From Aeromicrobium sp. (GTDB lineage Bacteria; Actinomycetota; Actinomycetes; Propionibacteriales; Nocardioidaceae), in the NCBI GenBank assembly GCA_025964895.1, contig JAOPXY010000024.1:1-58303 (forward strand): DNA of 58,303 bases, given 5' to 3'. The notes under the pieces are model-generated. The model searched no databases and was not told the origin of the DNA. It saw only the letters and a list, made by a program, of their open reading frames with translations. Both the position numbers and the translations under genes were made by a program. Positions 25,499 through 34,184 of this stretch are shown here, piece after piece. Positions within the stretch are counted from its first letter, which is position 1; every line of letters begins with the position of its first letter.

Positions 25499-26920
25499 AT
25501 GGGCAAGACCCTTGCCGAGAAGATCTGGGAAGAGCACGTCGTCCGCCGCCACGAGGGCGAGCCCGATCTTCTCTACATCGACCTCCACCTCATCCACGAG
25601 GTGACGAGCCCGCAGGCCTTCGACGGCCTCCGCCTCTCCGGCCGCACCGTGCGTCGTCCCGACCTGACGCTGGCGACCGAGGATCACAACATCCCGACGA
25701 CGGATCTCGACAAGCCGATCGCCGATCTCGTGTCGCGCACGCAGGTGGAGACGCTGCGCCGCAACTGCGAGGAGTTCGGCGTCCGCCTGCACCCCATGGG
25801 CGACATCGACCAGGGCATCGTCCACGTCGTCGGCCCGCAGCTCGGTCTGACCCAGCCCGGCATGACGATCGTGTGCGGCGACTCCCACACGTCCACCCAC
25901 GGCGCGTTCGGTTCGATCGCCTTCGGCATCGGCACGTCCGAGGTCGAGCACGTGCTCGCGACGCAGTCGCTGTCGCAGGCCAAGCCCAAGATGATGGCCG
26001 TCGAGGTCGTCGGCGAGCTGCCCGGCGGCTCCACCGCCAAGGACCTGATCCTGGCGCTCATCACGCAGGAGACCACGGGCGGCGGACAGGGCTACATCGT
26101 GGAGTACCGCGGCGAGGCCATCCGCAAGCTCTCGATGGAAGCGCGCATGACGATCTGCAACATGTCGATCGAGTGGGGCGCTAAGGCCGGCCTCATCGCG
26201 CCCGACCAGACGACGTACGACTACCTCCAGGGACGTCCGAGCGCGCCGACCGGTGCCGACTGGGACGCCGCCGTCGCGCACTGGGACAGCCTCGTCACCG
26301 ACGACGACGCCGTGTTCGACAAGGTCATCACGATCGACGCGTCCACGATCACCCCGTTCGTCACGTGGGGCACCAACCCGGGCCAGGGCGTCTTGCTCTC
26401 GGGCAACGTCCCCAACCCCGCCGACATCGAGGACGACAACGAGCGCATCGCCGCCGAGAACGCCCTGCGCTACCTGGGCCTCGAGGCCGGCACGCCGATG
26501 AAGGACATCAAGGTCGACACGGTGTTCATCGGCTCGTGCACCAACGGACGCATCGAGGACCTGCGCGTCGCCGCCTCGCTGATCGAGGGCCACCGGGTCG
26601 CGGACGACACGCGGATCCTGGTCGTGCCGGGCTCGGTGCGCGTCCGCCTGCAGGCCGAGGCCGAGGGCCTCGACCAGATCTTCAAGGACGCCGGCGCCGA
26701 GTGGCGCGGCGCGGGCTGCTCGATGTGCCTGGGCATGAACCCCGACCAGCTGGTCCCGGGCGAGCGCAGTGCGTCGACGTCCAACCGCAACTTCGAGGGA
26801 CGCCAGGGCAAGGGCGGACGCACGCACCTCGTGTCGCCCGACGTCGCGATCGCCACCGGCATCCTCGGACACCTGGCCGGCCCCGCCGACCTCGCCCAGC
26901 TCGAGACGGCAGGAGCCTGA
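25499..26920 (+). CDS. leuC: 3-isopropylmalate dehydratase large subunit
   Basis: A 473-residue aconitase-fold subunit that, with LeuD, converts 2-isopropylmalate to 3-isopropylmalate in leucine synthesis. The 4Fe-4S ligands are C347 (GSCTNGR), C407 and C410 (GCSMCLG). Other motifs: [14 protein letters not shown] and [10 protein letters not shown]. The ATG at 25499 has a GAGGAGAG ribosome site; the frame stays open far upstream into the ndgR antisense strand, which is ignored. A 92-base spacer separates it from leuD. Confidence 0.97.
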   Translation: MGKTLAEKIWEEHVVRRHEGEPDLLYIDLHLIHEVTSPQAFDGLRLSGRTVRRPDLTLATEDHNIPTTDLDKPIADLVSRTQVETLRRNCEEFGVRLHPMGDIDQGIVHVVGPQLGLTQPGMTIVCGDSHTSTHGAFGSIAFGIGTSEVEHVLATQSLSQAKPKMMAVEVVGELPGGSTAKDLILALITQETTGGGQGYIVEYRGEAIRKLSMEARMTICNMSIEWGAKAGLIAPDQTTYDYLQGRPSAPTGADWDAAVAHWDSLVTDDDAVFDKVITIDASTITPFVTWGTNPGQGVLLSGNVPNPADIEDDNERIAAENALRYLGLEAGTPMKDIKVDTVFIGSCTNGRIEDLRVAASLIEGHRVADDTRILVVPGSVRVRLQAEAEGLDQIFKDAGAEWRGAGCSMCLGMNPDQLVPGERSASTSNRNFEGRQGKGGRTHLVSPDVAIATGILGHLAGPADLAQLETAGA

Positions 26921-26923
26921 TTC

Positions 26924-27010
26924 ATGGCGTGCCGATTCTTTCGAGCCTGCTTCGAAGCGCGTGGCCGCGCGAGCACGACGAGTGCTGTCAGTCTGAGTGA
27001 AAGGCGATAA
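26924..27010 (+). CDS. Possible small ORF in the leuC-leuD spacer
   Basis: A 28-codon frame with an AGGAG ribosome site 8 bases upstream, ending 2 bases before the leuD ATG. The peptide is Arg-rich with two Cys ([15 protein letters not shown]...). It could be a leader or coupling peptide for leuD, or merely spacer. GCTTCGAAGC inside it is a 10-bp palindrome. There is no leucine-rich run, so classic attenuation is unlikely. Confidence 0.25.
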   Translation: MACRFFRACFEARGRASTTSAVSLSERR

Positions 27011-27012
27011 CC

Positions 27013-27612
27013 ATGGAGAAGTTTTCTACGCATAGTGGGGTCGGCGCGCCGCTGCGCCGCAGCAATGTCGACACCGACCAGATCATCCCGGCCGTGTGGC
27101 TCAAAAAGGTCACGCGCGACGGCTTCGAGGAGGGCCTGTTCTCGGCCTGGCGCAACGATCCCGACTTCGTCCTCAACCAGGACGCGTTCAAGGACGCCAC
27201 GGTTCTCGTCGCCGGACCCGACTTCGGCACGGGCTCGTCGCGCGAGCACGCCGTCTGGGCGCTGCAGAACTACGGCTTCAAGGCCGTCATCTCGCCGCGC
27301 TTCGGCGACATCTTCCGCGGCAACTCCGGCAAGGCCGGGCTGCTCGCGGCGGAGGTGGACGAGAAGGTCGTCCAGCGGCTGTGGGACTACCTGGACGACA
27401 ACCCGGGTGCGAGCATCACGCTCGACCTGGAGAGCCGCACCGTCAGGGCCGGCGCCGGCGTCGACGCGATCGAGGACTCGTTCACGATCGACGACTACAC
27501 GCGCTGGCGCCTGCTCGAGGGCCTCGACGACGTCGGCATCACCTTGAGCCACGAGGACGACATCGTCACCTACGAGGCGAGTCGCCCGTCGTTCAAGCCC
27601 GTGACCCTCTGA
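27013..27612 (+). CDS. leuD: 3-isopropylmalate dehydratase small subunit
   Basis: A 199-residue subunit carrying the swivelling domain. Family motifs: [34 protein letters not shown] and [25 protein letters not shown] (partly quoted). The GSSREHA loop contributes the substrate-binding Arg. Normal length. It forms the heterodimer with LeuC and is presumably co-transcribed with it. Confidence 0.97.
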   Translation: MEKFSTHSGVGAPLRRSNVDTDQIIPAVWLKKVTRDGFEEGLFSAWRNDPDFVLNQDAFKDATVLVAGPDFGTGSSREHAVWALQNYGFKAVISPRFGDIFRGNSGKAGLLAAEVDEKVVQRLWDYLDDNPGASITLDLESRTVRAGAGVDAIEDSFTIDDYTRWRLLEGLDDVGITLSHEDDIVTYEASRPSFKPVTL

Positions 27613-27625
27613 CCGTCCCGTCCCG

Positions 27626-27811
27626 TCACCGCCAGATGGCGATGGATGTGACGATGTCGCCGGACGTCTCGACGAAGACGCGCTGCCCGACGCGCAGGTG
27701 GCGAATGTGCTCGGCGAGCGAGTCGGCGGGGTAGTCCATCGGCATGCCGTCATCGGTCAGCACGTGACCCGTCCGGGTCGTCTCGTCGAAGCTCGCGACG
27801 GTGGCTTGCAT
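27626..27811 (-). CDS. Small OB-fold-like (cold-shock-type) hypothetical protein
   Basis: A 61-residue protein, MQATVASFDETTRTGHVLTDDGMPMDYPADS..., ending in RVGQRVFVETSGDIVTSIAIWR. It resembles the short actinobacterial proteins that look like a divergent cold-shock domain, with alternating strands and a GxVxxDDG turn. No RNP motif is clear. TAGGCT lies 7 bases before the ATG, suggesting a leaderless message, back to back with the plsC promoter. Function unknown. Confidence 0.7.
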   Translation of the reverse strand: MQATVASFDETTRTGHVLTDDGMPMDYPADSLAEHIRHLRVGQRVFVETSGDIVTSIAIWR

Positions 27812-27868
27812 GGCGATCAGCCTAGCGGCCGGCGCCCCGGTGGCGCGTCCACGGTTTAGGCTCGCGTC

Positions 27869-28636
27869 ATGCATCGACGCCACTTCCCCCGGACCCTGCG
27901 CGTCATCGTGTTCATCATCAGGCCTCTGCTCATGGTGTTCACGAAGCGGGACTGGCGGGGGCAGGAGCATCTTCCCGAGGGCGGCTTCGTCCTGGCGCCG
28001 AACCACATCTCCCACGTCGATCCGTTCCTGATCTCGCACTTCATGGTCGACCAGGGCATCCCGCCGCGGTTCCTCGCGAAGGACACGCTGATGAGCCTGC
28101 CCGTCGGCGGATGGATCCTGCGGCACGCCGAGCAGATCCCGGTGTACCGCAGCACCGACGGCGCGGCCGAGTCGCTGCGCGCGGCGATCGCGGCGGTCGA
28201 GGCCGGCAGCGTCGTCGCGATCTACCCCGAGGGCACGATCACCCGCGACCCGGCCGCGTGGCCGATGACGGGCCGCACGGGCGCTGTCCGCGTCGCGCTC
28301 GCCACCGGCAAGCCGCTCGTCCCCGTCATGCAGTGGGGGCCGCAGGCGATCCTGTGGCCGTACGCCAAGCGGCCACGCATCCTGCCGCGCACGACGATCC
28401 ACGTCCGCGTCGGCGCCCCACTCGACCTCGGCGACTTCGAGGGCCGAGAGATCACCGAGGAGCTGCTCCGCGAGGCCACGACGCGCCTGATGGATGCGCT
28501 GACTGCGATGATGTCCGAGGTGCGGGGCGAGCTCCCCTCGACACCGCGCATCGATGTCCATACGTTGGGCAGACCCAGGAGCAACTACCGGCCCGGCATC
28601 GACGACCGGTCCGACCACAACCGACGGGATTCGTGA
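27869..28636 (+). CDS. plsC: 1-acyl-sn-glycerol-3-phosphate acyltransferase
   Basis: A 255-residue membrane-associated acyltransferase of phospholipid synthesis. The catalytic motif is NHISHVDPF (NHx4D type) and the acyl-acceptor site YPEGTIT follows. An N-terminal hydrophobic stretch (VIVFIIRPLLMVF) anchors it to the membrane. TAGGCT at 27857-27862 is 6 bases from the ATG, so translation is probably leaderless. gpsA starts directly after its stop, as in many actinobacteria, pairing phosphatidic acid synthesis with glycerol-3-phosphate supply. Confidence 0.92.
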   Translation: MHRRHFPRTLRVIVFIIRPLLMVFTKRDWRGQEHLPEGGFVLAPNHISHVDPFLISHFMVDQGIPPRFLAKDTLMSLPVGGWILRHAEQIPVYRSTDGAAESLRAAIAAVEAGSVVAIYPEGTITRDPAAWPMTGRTGAVRVALATGKPLVPVMQWGPQAILWPYAKRPRILPRTTIHVRVGAPLDLGDFEGREITEELLREATTRLMDALTAMMSEVRGELPSTPRIDVHTLGRPRSNYRPGIDDRSDHNRRDS

Positions 28637-29638
28637 ATGGCGCAGACAGCCGTGATGGGCGCAGGATCGTGGGGGACCGCGTTCGCGATGGTGCTGGCCG
28701 ACGCGGGCAACGACGTACGGCTGTGGGGACGTCGCCCCGAGCTCTGTGCCACGATCAACGACAAGCACGAGAACTCCGAGTACCTGCCGGGCATCGAGCT
28801 GCCGGACGCCGTCTCGGCCACGTCCGACCCCGCGGAGGCGCTCGCGGACGCCGAGGTCGTCGTGCTGGCCGTTCCATCGCAGCAGCTGCGCGCGAACCTC
28901 GAGGCGTGGAGCCGGCACATCCCGTCCGATGCGGTCCTGGTCAGCCTCATGAAGGGCATCGAGCTGGGCACGCACCAGCGCATGAGCGAGGTCATCGCGG
29001 AGATGACCGGCGCCGGCCCCGAGCGCATCGCGGTGGTGTCGGGCCCCAACCTCGCCCGGGAGATCGCGAACCGAGAGCCCGCCGCGAGCGTCGTGGCCTG
29101 CGCCGACCAGGGCGTCGCCGAGCGGCTGCAGAAGCTCATGCACTCGGCCGCCTTCCGCCCCTACTCCATGACCGACGTCATCGGCTGCGAGCTCGCCGGC
29201 ACCGCGAAGAACGTCATCGGACTCGCCGTGGGGGTGTGCGTCGGCCTGGGCTTCGGCGACAACACCAAGGCGTCCGTCATCACGCGCGGCCTCGCCGAGA
29301 CCGCACGGCTCGGGCAGGCGATCGGCGCCGATCCCGTGACGTTCATGGGGCTGGCCGGCATGGGCGACCTGGTGGCCACCTGCTCGTCGCCGCTGTCGCG
29401 CAACCGGACGTTCGGCGAGAAGCTCGGCGAGGGCATGTCCGTCGAGGAGGTCACCGCTCAGACGCGGCAGGTCGCCGAGGGCGTCAAGTCGTGCCAGTCG
29501 GTCAGCGAGCTGGCCAAGCTCAACGGCGTCGAGATGCCGATCGTCGAGCACGTCGCGGCGCTCGTGGCCGGTGAGCTGAGCCCCGACGAGCTGGTGCGCC
29601 GGCTCATTTCCCGGACGGCCAAGCCCGAGACCGTCTGA
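28637..29638 (+). CDS. gpsA: Glycerol-3-phosphate dehydrogenase [NAD(P)+]
   Basis: A 333-residue cytosolic enzyme that reduces dihydroxyacetone phosphate to glycerol-3-phosphate for phospholipids. The NAD-binding motif is VMGAGSWGTAF, and the catalytic Lys lies in the GTAKNVIGLAVG segment. GMGDLVATCSSPLSRNR is the family signature. The ATG abuts the plsC stop, so the two form one operon. Confidence 0.96.
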   Translation: MAQTAVMGAGSWGTAFAMVLADAGNDVRLWGRRPELCATINDKHENSEYLPGIELPDAVSATSDPAEALADAEVVVLAVPSQQLRANLEAWSRHIPSDAVLVSLMKGIELGTHQRMSEVIAEMTGAGPERIAVVSGPNLAREIANREPAASVVACADQGVAERLQKLMHSAAFRPYSMTDVIGCELAGTAKNVIGLAVGVCVGLGFGDNTKASVITRGLAETARLGQAIGADPVTFMGLAGMGDLVATCSSPLSRNRTFGEKLGEGMSVEEVTAQTRQVAEGVKSCQSVSELAKLNGVEMPIVEHVAALVAGELSPDELVRRLISRTAKPETV

Positions 29639-29762
29639 CGTCCGCCCGCGCGAGACACGTCGAGGTCCGCCGAGTGGTGCGTACCGGCTCCCGAGAGGTG
29701 CGTCGTGGACAGACACGCCGTCCCAAAATGTCCAGAGCGCACCGCTCGCGGAACCCGGTGGG

Positions 29763-30833
29763 TCAGGCGATCGCGGCGAGGACGTTCTGGATGTCGGTCC
29801 AGAGGTCCTCGACGTCCTCGATGCCCACCGAGAGGCGGACGAGGCCCTCCGGGACGGACTCGGGCTCGCCGGGGTGACGCCGGCGGCGCTCCCATGTCGA
29901 CTCGACGCCGCCGAGGCTCGTGGCGTACGTGATGATGTCGCTCTGCTCGGTCATCTTCTGCGCCGCGGTGGGGCCGCCCACGACCTCGAAGGCGATGATC
30001 GTGCCGAAGCCCGGGTAGCGGCTGTAGACGATGCGCCGCGACGCCGACAGGCGGCGGTGCAGCTCCTTGGCATTGGCCTCCGCGCGGTCGAGCCGCACGT
30101 GCAGCGTCCGCACGCCGCGCGCCGCGAGGAAGGTCTCCATCGCGCCGGGGATCGCGCCCAGGACGGAACGGCGCTTCTCCAGCGCCGCGTACGCCCGGTC
30201 GTCGTTGGCCACGATGGCCCCCAGGATCAGGTCGCTGTGCCCCGACAGCAGCTTGGACGCCGAGTGCACGACGAAGTCGGCCCCCAGGTCGAGCGGACGC
30301 TGGCGCAGCGGTGTCGCGAATGTGTTGTCGACCGCCACGGCGGCGCCTGCCTTGGTGGCGGCCGTCGCGATCGACTCGATGTCGGCGATCTCGAGCGCCG
30401 GATTGGTCGGCGACTCGATCCAGACCAGCGCGGCGCCCTCGCACGCGGCGATGACCTGCGGCGTGTTGTCGATGTCGACGAGCCGCAGCTCGACCTGGCC
30501 GCGCCGGTTGCGTTCGGTCAGCTGCGCGATCGTGCCGTAGTACGCGTGCCGCGGCGCGACGACGACCGAGCCCATCGGCACGAGGTCGAACAGGGCGGCC
30601 GACGCGGCGACCCCCGAGGAGAATGCCAGGGCGCGACCCCCCTCGAGGGCGCCCAGCACCGTCTCGAAGGAGTCCCAGGTCGGATTGCCCGCTCGTCCGT
30701 ACTCCGACGCCCCACCAGGCACGAGTGCGCTGGCGAGCGTGATGGGTGCGTTGAGCGGTCCCCCCGGAACGCGGTCCGGACGCCCCGCGCCGACCGCAAT
30801 GGTCGAGGGCGACAGTTCGTGTCCATGCATCAT
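29763..30833 (-). CDS. Cys/Met metabolism PLP enzyme (cystathionine gamma-synthase/lyase-like)
   Basis: A 356-residue PLP-dependent enzyme of the trans-sulfuration family. The PLP lysine is in VVHSASKLLSGHSD; the upstream ESPTNPALEIAD and DNTFATP motifs hold the cofactor. Whether it makes or breaks cystathionine cannot be told. It is somewhat shorter than the usual 380-400 residues at the N-terminus. The start is one of two adjacent ATGs (30833, 30830). Only 33 bases separate it from divergent ddl. The 124 bases downstream (29639-29762) hold no gene I trust. Confidence 0.85.
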   Translation of the reverse strand: MMHGHELSPSTIAVGAGRPDRVPGGPLNAPITLASALVPGGASEYGRAGNPTWDSFETVLGALEGGRALAFSSGVAASAALFDLVPMGSVVVAPRHAYYGTIAQLTERNRRGQVELRLVDIDNTPQVIAACEGAALVWIESPTNPALEIADIESIATAATKAGAAVAVDNTFATPLRQRPLDLGADFVVHSASKLLSGHSDLILGAIVANDDRAYAALEKRRSVLGAIPGAMETFLAARGVRTLHVRLDRAEANAKELHRRLSASRRIVYSRYPGFGTIIAFEVVGGPTAAQKMTEQSDIITYATSLGGVESTWERRRRHPGEPESVPEGLVRLSVGIEDVEDLWTDIQNVLAAIA

Positions 30834-30866
30834 CCCATTGTGCACTGAGCGATAAGGTGCTCGGCA
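30834..30866. promoter_or_regulatory. Compact divergent promoter (PLP enzyme / ddl)
   Basis: The 33-base gap carries TAAGGT (30853-30858) as the -10 box for ddl, 8 bases before its ATG, and CACAAT on the minus strand facing the PLP enzyme gene. Both transcripts would have little or no leader, and the -35 elements must lie inside the opposing coding regions. Confidence 0.45.
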
Positions 30867-31937
30867 ATGAGCCTCGTCACTGACCCCGCCCCCCGCAAGC
30901 CCCGCCTGGCCGTCATCTTCGGCGGCCGATCGAGCGAGCACGGCGTCTCCTGCCTGACCGCGCGGGAGGTTCTGGCGGCGATCGACACGGACCGCTACGA
31001 CGTCCGCCCGATCGGCATCACGCGGGCCGGCCAGTGGGTCGAGGAGTCCGCCGAGTGGCGCGAGCTCGAGCCGGGCACCCTGCCGTCGGTGCGCGACGAC
31101 CTGCCCCCGTTCGCCCTGGAGCGGCTGTCGGACGTCGATGCCGTGTTCCCGCTGCTGCACGGTCCCTGGGGCGAGGACGGGACGCTGCAGGGCCTCCTGG
31201 AGCTGGCGGACGTCCGCTACGTGGGCGCCGGTGTGCTGGCCAGCGCCGTCAGCATGGACAAGCCGTTCACCAAGACCGTCTTCTCCGCCGCAGGCCTCCC
31301 GCAGATCCCGTACGTCACGATCCGGCCGTGGGAGTGGAAGCAGGACCGCGAGCGGGTGGAGGCGCGGATCCGGGCGCTGGGCCTGCCCCTGTTCGTCAAG
31401 CCCGCCCGCGCGGGATCCAGCTCCGGTGTCGCGATGGTCGACACGTGGGACGAGCTCGACGCTGCGGTCGAGAAGGCCCGCGACTTCGATCCGAAGGTCA
31501 TCGTCGAGTCGGCCGCCCGCGGCAAGCGCGAGCTGGAGTGCGCCGTGATCCAGCAGCCCGACGGCAAGCCGGTCGCGAGCCTCGTCGGCGAGATCACGGT
31601 CGCGGACGAGTCGGGGCACGAGTTCTACGACTTCGAGGCCAAGTACCTCGACGGCACGAGCCTCAACGTCGTGCCGGCCGACATCCCAGTCACGCTCAGC
31701 GAGCGCATCCAGGCGTACGCGGTGCAGGCCTTCGAGGCGGTGGGCTGCGAGGGTCTCGCGCGCGTCGACTTCTTCCTGACCGACGACGGTCTGGTCATCA
31801 ACGAGATCAACACGATGCCGGGCTTCACGCCGTACTCGATGTTCCCAGTGCTGTGGGAGGCCAGCGGCGTCCCGTACGCCGAGCTGGTCGACCGGCTGAT
31901 CCAGCTCGCCCTGCAGCGCGACACCGGCCTGCGCTGA
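30867..31937 (+). CDS. ddl: D-alanine--D-alanine ligase
   Basis: A 356-residue ATP-grasp ligase for peptidoglycan precursors. Motifs: VIFGGRSSEHGVS at the N-terminus, FPLLHGPWGEDGTLQG, the ATP-binding FVKPARAGSSSGV and the metal-binding EINTMPGFT. Full length. Downstream, DUF3515, an Lrp domain and thiL follow in the order common in actinobacteria. A leaderless start is likely. Confidence 0.96.
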   Translation: MSLVTDPAPRKPRLAVIFGGRSSEHGVSCLTAREVLAAIDTDRYDVRPIGITRAGQWVEESAEWRELEPGTLPSVRDDLPPFALERLSDVDAVFPLLHGPWGEDGTLQGLLELADVRYVGAGVLASAVSMDKPFTKTVFSAAGLPQIPYVTIRPWEWKQDRERVEARIRALGLPLFVKPARAGSSSGVAMVDTWDELDAAVEKARDFDPKVIVESAARGKRELECAVIQQPDGKPVASLVGEITVADESGHEFYDFEAKYLDGTSLNVVPADIPVTLSERIQAYAVQAFEAVGCEGLARVDFFLTDDGLVINEINTMPGFTPYSMFPVLWEASGVPYAELVDRLIQLALQRDTGLR

Positions 31938-31952
31938 CGTTCCTGCACTCAC

Positions 31953-32393
31953 CTATTGACAGGGGGTCACCGACGGGTCGTGCTTCGTCACGGCGTCGGC
32001 GAGATCCGCGAGCGCGTCGGCGGCGGGGTCGTACTCGTCCGGCACCTCGACGCTGACGTAGAACTTGCGACCGATCGACGTGAACAGGAAGCCGTCGGCC
32101 GTCGTCTCCGACACCCAGTCGACACCGTCGACGAAGTTGCACGGGGGATCGGTGTCGAGCACGGTGGGACGTTCGACGCCGCACCGCAGGACGATCGGCG
32201 GCGCGCCCCATGCAGCGGCGTTGCCGCCGTCGACGAGGATCGAGTCCTCGCCGGCGACCTCACGCGGGGCGTCGGCGAACAGCGCCTTGCAGTCGACGTC
32301 GGTGCCCGGCTCGGTCGGGTACGTGTCGACACCGAGACCCGGGCTGCACCCCGCAGCCAGGAGCAGCGTGGCGGCGAGGGCGAGCTTCTTCAT
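31953..32393 (-). CDS. DUF3515 family lipoprotein
   Basis: A 146-residue exported protein. MKKLALAATLLLAAGC is a lipoprotein signal with the lipidated Cys at residue 16. The mature part has three more Cys (DVDC, LRC, PPC) and a C-terminal Cys. DUF3515 proteins occur next to ddl and thiL in many actinobacteria; their function is unknown. It starts 3 bases after the stop of the Lrp-domain gene, so the two share a transcript. Confidence 0.85.
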   Translation of the reverse strand: MKKLALAATLLLAAGCSPGLGVDTYPTEPGTDVDCKALFADAPREVAGEDSILVDGGNAAAWGAPPIVLRCGVERPTVLDTDPPCNFVDGVDWVSETTADGFLFTSIGRKFYVSVEVPDEYDPAADALADLADAVTKHDPSVTPCQ

Positions 32394-32396
32394 GCC

Positions 32397-32633
32397 TCAG
32401 ATGCGGACGATGGGGCAGGTCAGCGTGCGGGTGATGCCGGGGACGCCCTGGATCTTCGACAGCACGAGTGCGCCGAGCTCGTCCATGCTGGCGCCTTCGG
32501 CGCGCACGATGACGTCGTAGGGACCGGTGACGTCCTCGGCGAGCGTGACGCCGTCGATGGCATCGATCGCCAGGGCGACGTCGGCAGCCTTGCCGACCTC
32601 GGTCTGGACGAGGATGTAAGCCTGCACGGCCAT
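32397..32633 (-). CDS. Stand-alone Lrp/AsnC ligand-binding (RAM) domain protein
   Basis: A 78-residue protein made only of the RAM effector domain (MAVQAYILVQTEVGKAADVA..., DVTGPYDVIVRAEG). No helix-turn-helix is present, so it cannot bind DNA itself. Such small Lrp proteins form octamer-like rings and bind amino acids. It is first in a two-gene operon with the DUF3515 lipoprotein. GGAGC before the ATG serves as ribosome site. Confidence 0.88.
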   Translation of the reverse strand: MAVQAYILVQTEVGKAADVALAIDAIDGVTLAEDVTGPYDVIVRAEGASMDELGALVLSKIQGVPGITRTLTCPIVRI

Positions 32634-32719
32634 CGGGTGCTCCTTTGAATCTGACGGGACTGTGCCACGCTACCGGATGTCTGGCCCGTCCTGGGCTCCG
32701 CCTGCGGGAAGATGGACTC

Positions 32720-33676
32720 ATGACTGTCAACGCCTCGGACCAGCCCACGATCGGCGACATCGGAGAGTTCGGCCTGATCGACCGGCTGACCGACCACATC
32801 GGCGACAACCGGCACGTCCTGCTGGGCCCCGGCGACGACGCCGCGCACGTCTCGACCAACGACGGCAGCTTCGTCGTGTCGACCGATCTGCTCGTCGAGG
32901 GACGTCATTTCCGGCGCGACTGGTCGACGGCGCACGACGTGGGGCGCAAGGCGGCGGCGAGCAATCTGTCGGACATCAACGCGATGGGCGGGGTCGCCAC
33001 GGCCCTGACGGTGGGCTTCGGTGCACCCGCGGACCTGCCGGTCGCGTGGGCGCTGGAGATGGTCCAGGGCTTCGAGGCCGAGTGCGCGCTCGTCGGTGCG
33101 CACATCGTCGGGGGCGACGTCACGGCGTCGGACTCGATCGTCATCGCCGTGACCGCGATGGGCGATGCCCCCCGTCCCGTGCGCCGGTCCGGCGCGCTTC
33201 CGGGCGACGTCGTCGCGTACGCGGGCGACCTGGGCCTGGCGGCCGCGGGCTTCGCGACGCTCAGCCGCGGCTTCCGGTCGCCCAAGGCGGCCGTAGAGGC
33301 CCATCGCGTGCCGCACCCGCCCTACGCCGCCGGCCCGCAGGCGGCGCGCGCCGGTGCCACGTCGATGACGGACGTGAGCGACGGCCTGATCGCCGACCTG
33401 GCCCACATCGCGGACGCCAGCGGCGTCGCGATCGACCTGGACTCGTCGGCGTTCGCGATTCCGGAGGCGGTCTCGACCGTCGCCGAGGCGCTCGGCCGGC
33501 AGGCGCTCGACTTCGTGCTGAACGGTGGCGACTCCTACGCGCTCGTGGCGACCTTCAGCTCCGAGACGGCCCTCCCGGACGGCTGGTCGCCCATCGGCAC
33601 CGTCGCGGACGGAACCGGCGTCACGGTCGACGGCGAGACGTACGACGGCCCGGCCGGCCACCAGCACTTCAGGTGA
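32720..33676 (+). CDS. thiL: Thiamine-monophosphate kinase
   Basis: A 318-residue kinase that makes thiamine diphosphate. Signature residues: GPGDDAAHV near the N-terminus, SNLSDINAMGG, IVGGDVT and SMTDVSDGLIADL, which bind ATP-Mg and thiamine phosphate. GAAGAT lies 6 bases before the ATG, again leaderless in form. The 3' end overlaps the convergent GNAT gene by 8 bases. Confidence 0.94.
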   Translation: MTVNASDQPTIGDIGEFGLIDRLTDHIGDNRHVLLGPGDDAAHVSTNDGSFVVSTDLLVEGRHFRRDWSTAHDVGRKAAASNLSDINAMGGVATALTVGFGAPADLPVAWALEMVQGFEAECALVGAHIVGGDVTASDSIVIAVTAMGDAPRPVRRSGALPGDVVAYAGDLGLAAAGFATLSRGFRSPKAAVEAHRVPHPPYAAGPQAARAGATSMTDVSDGLIADLAHIADASGVAIDLDSSAFAIPEAVSTVAEALGRQALDFVLNGGDSYALVATFSSETALPDGWSPIGTVADGTGVTVDGETYDGPAGHQHFR

Positions 33677-34184
33677 TCCAGTAGCGCTTGCGGGGCGGCT
33701 CGTCGGGATCGGTGTGCGGCACGATGCCCTCGAGAACGCCGCCGCCCGCCTCGATGACGCGCGCCGACGCGAGGTTGTCGTCGTCACACGTCACGAGGAC
33801 GCGCCGCACACCGCGCGCCCGCAGGATCTCGACGGACTGGCGCAGGATCTCGGTCGCGTGGCCCTGGCGGCGGTGGGCGGGACGGACGGCATAGCCGATG
33901 TGACCGCCCAGCGTCCGGAGGAAGTCGTCGAGCTCCCAGCGGATCGACGCCCGTCCGACGATCTCGCCGTCGACCTCCGCGACGAGCTCGGCGTGGGCGA
34001 CGAAGTCCTGCGGCAGGTCGATCCCGTCCTCCCAGCCGTGCACCAGCGCGACGTACTGCGGCCACGGCAGATCGCCCCGGTACCGGTACGACCAGTGACC
34101 GCCCTCGGCGGTGAACTCGGCGACCGCCGCGGTGACGTCGGCCTCGTCCGCGAGCGACATGCGGCGCAGGACGAGCCGGCTCAC
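33669..34184 (-). CDS. GNAT family N-acetyltransferase
   Basis: A 171-residue acetyltransferase. The acetyl-CoA loop is VRPAHRRQGHATEIL and the later VTCDDDNLASARVIEAGGG is the usual C-terminal signature (NxASxRvxEk type). Substrate unknown. The GTG at 34184 overlaps the amidase stop (GTGA), which supports it over the internal ATG at 34160; it also restores the first strand of the fold. Confidence 0.87.
   Translation of the reverse strand: MSRLVLRRMSLADEADVTAAVAEFTAEGGHWSYRYRGDLPWPQYVALVHGWEDGIDLPQDFVAHAELVAEVDGEIVGRASIRWELDDFLRTLGGHIGYAVRPAHRRQGHATEILRQSVEILRARGVRRVLVTCDDDNLASARVIEAGGGVLEGIVPHTDPDEPPRKRYWIT

Noticed and set aside
27626-29716. 696-codon open frame opposite plsC and gpsA
   Set aside because: His/Arg/Asp-rich shadow of plsC and gpsA; only the last 61 codons are a real gene.
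29639-29762. GGTGCGT-containing stretch that might be a third repeat locus of the 4.45/24.57-kb family
   Set aside because: Only short partial matches; no clear unit or pairing.
29763-31952. 729-codon open frame running from ddl antisense into the PLP enzyme
   Set aside because: The first part is the antisense of ddl; the PLP-enzyme fold starts at 30833.
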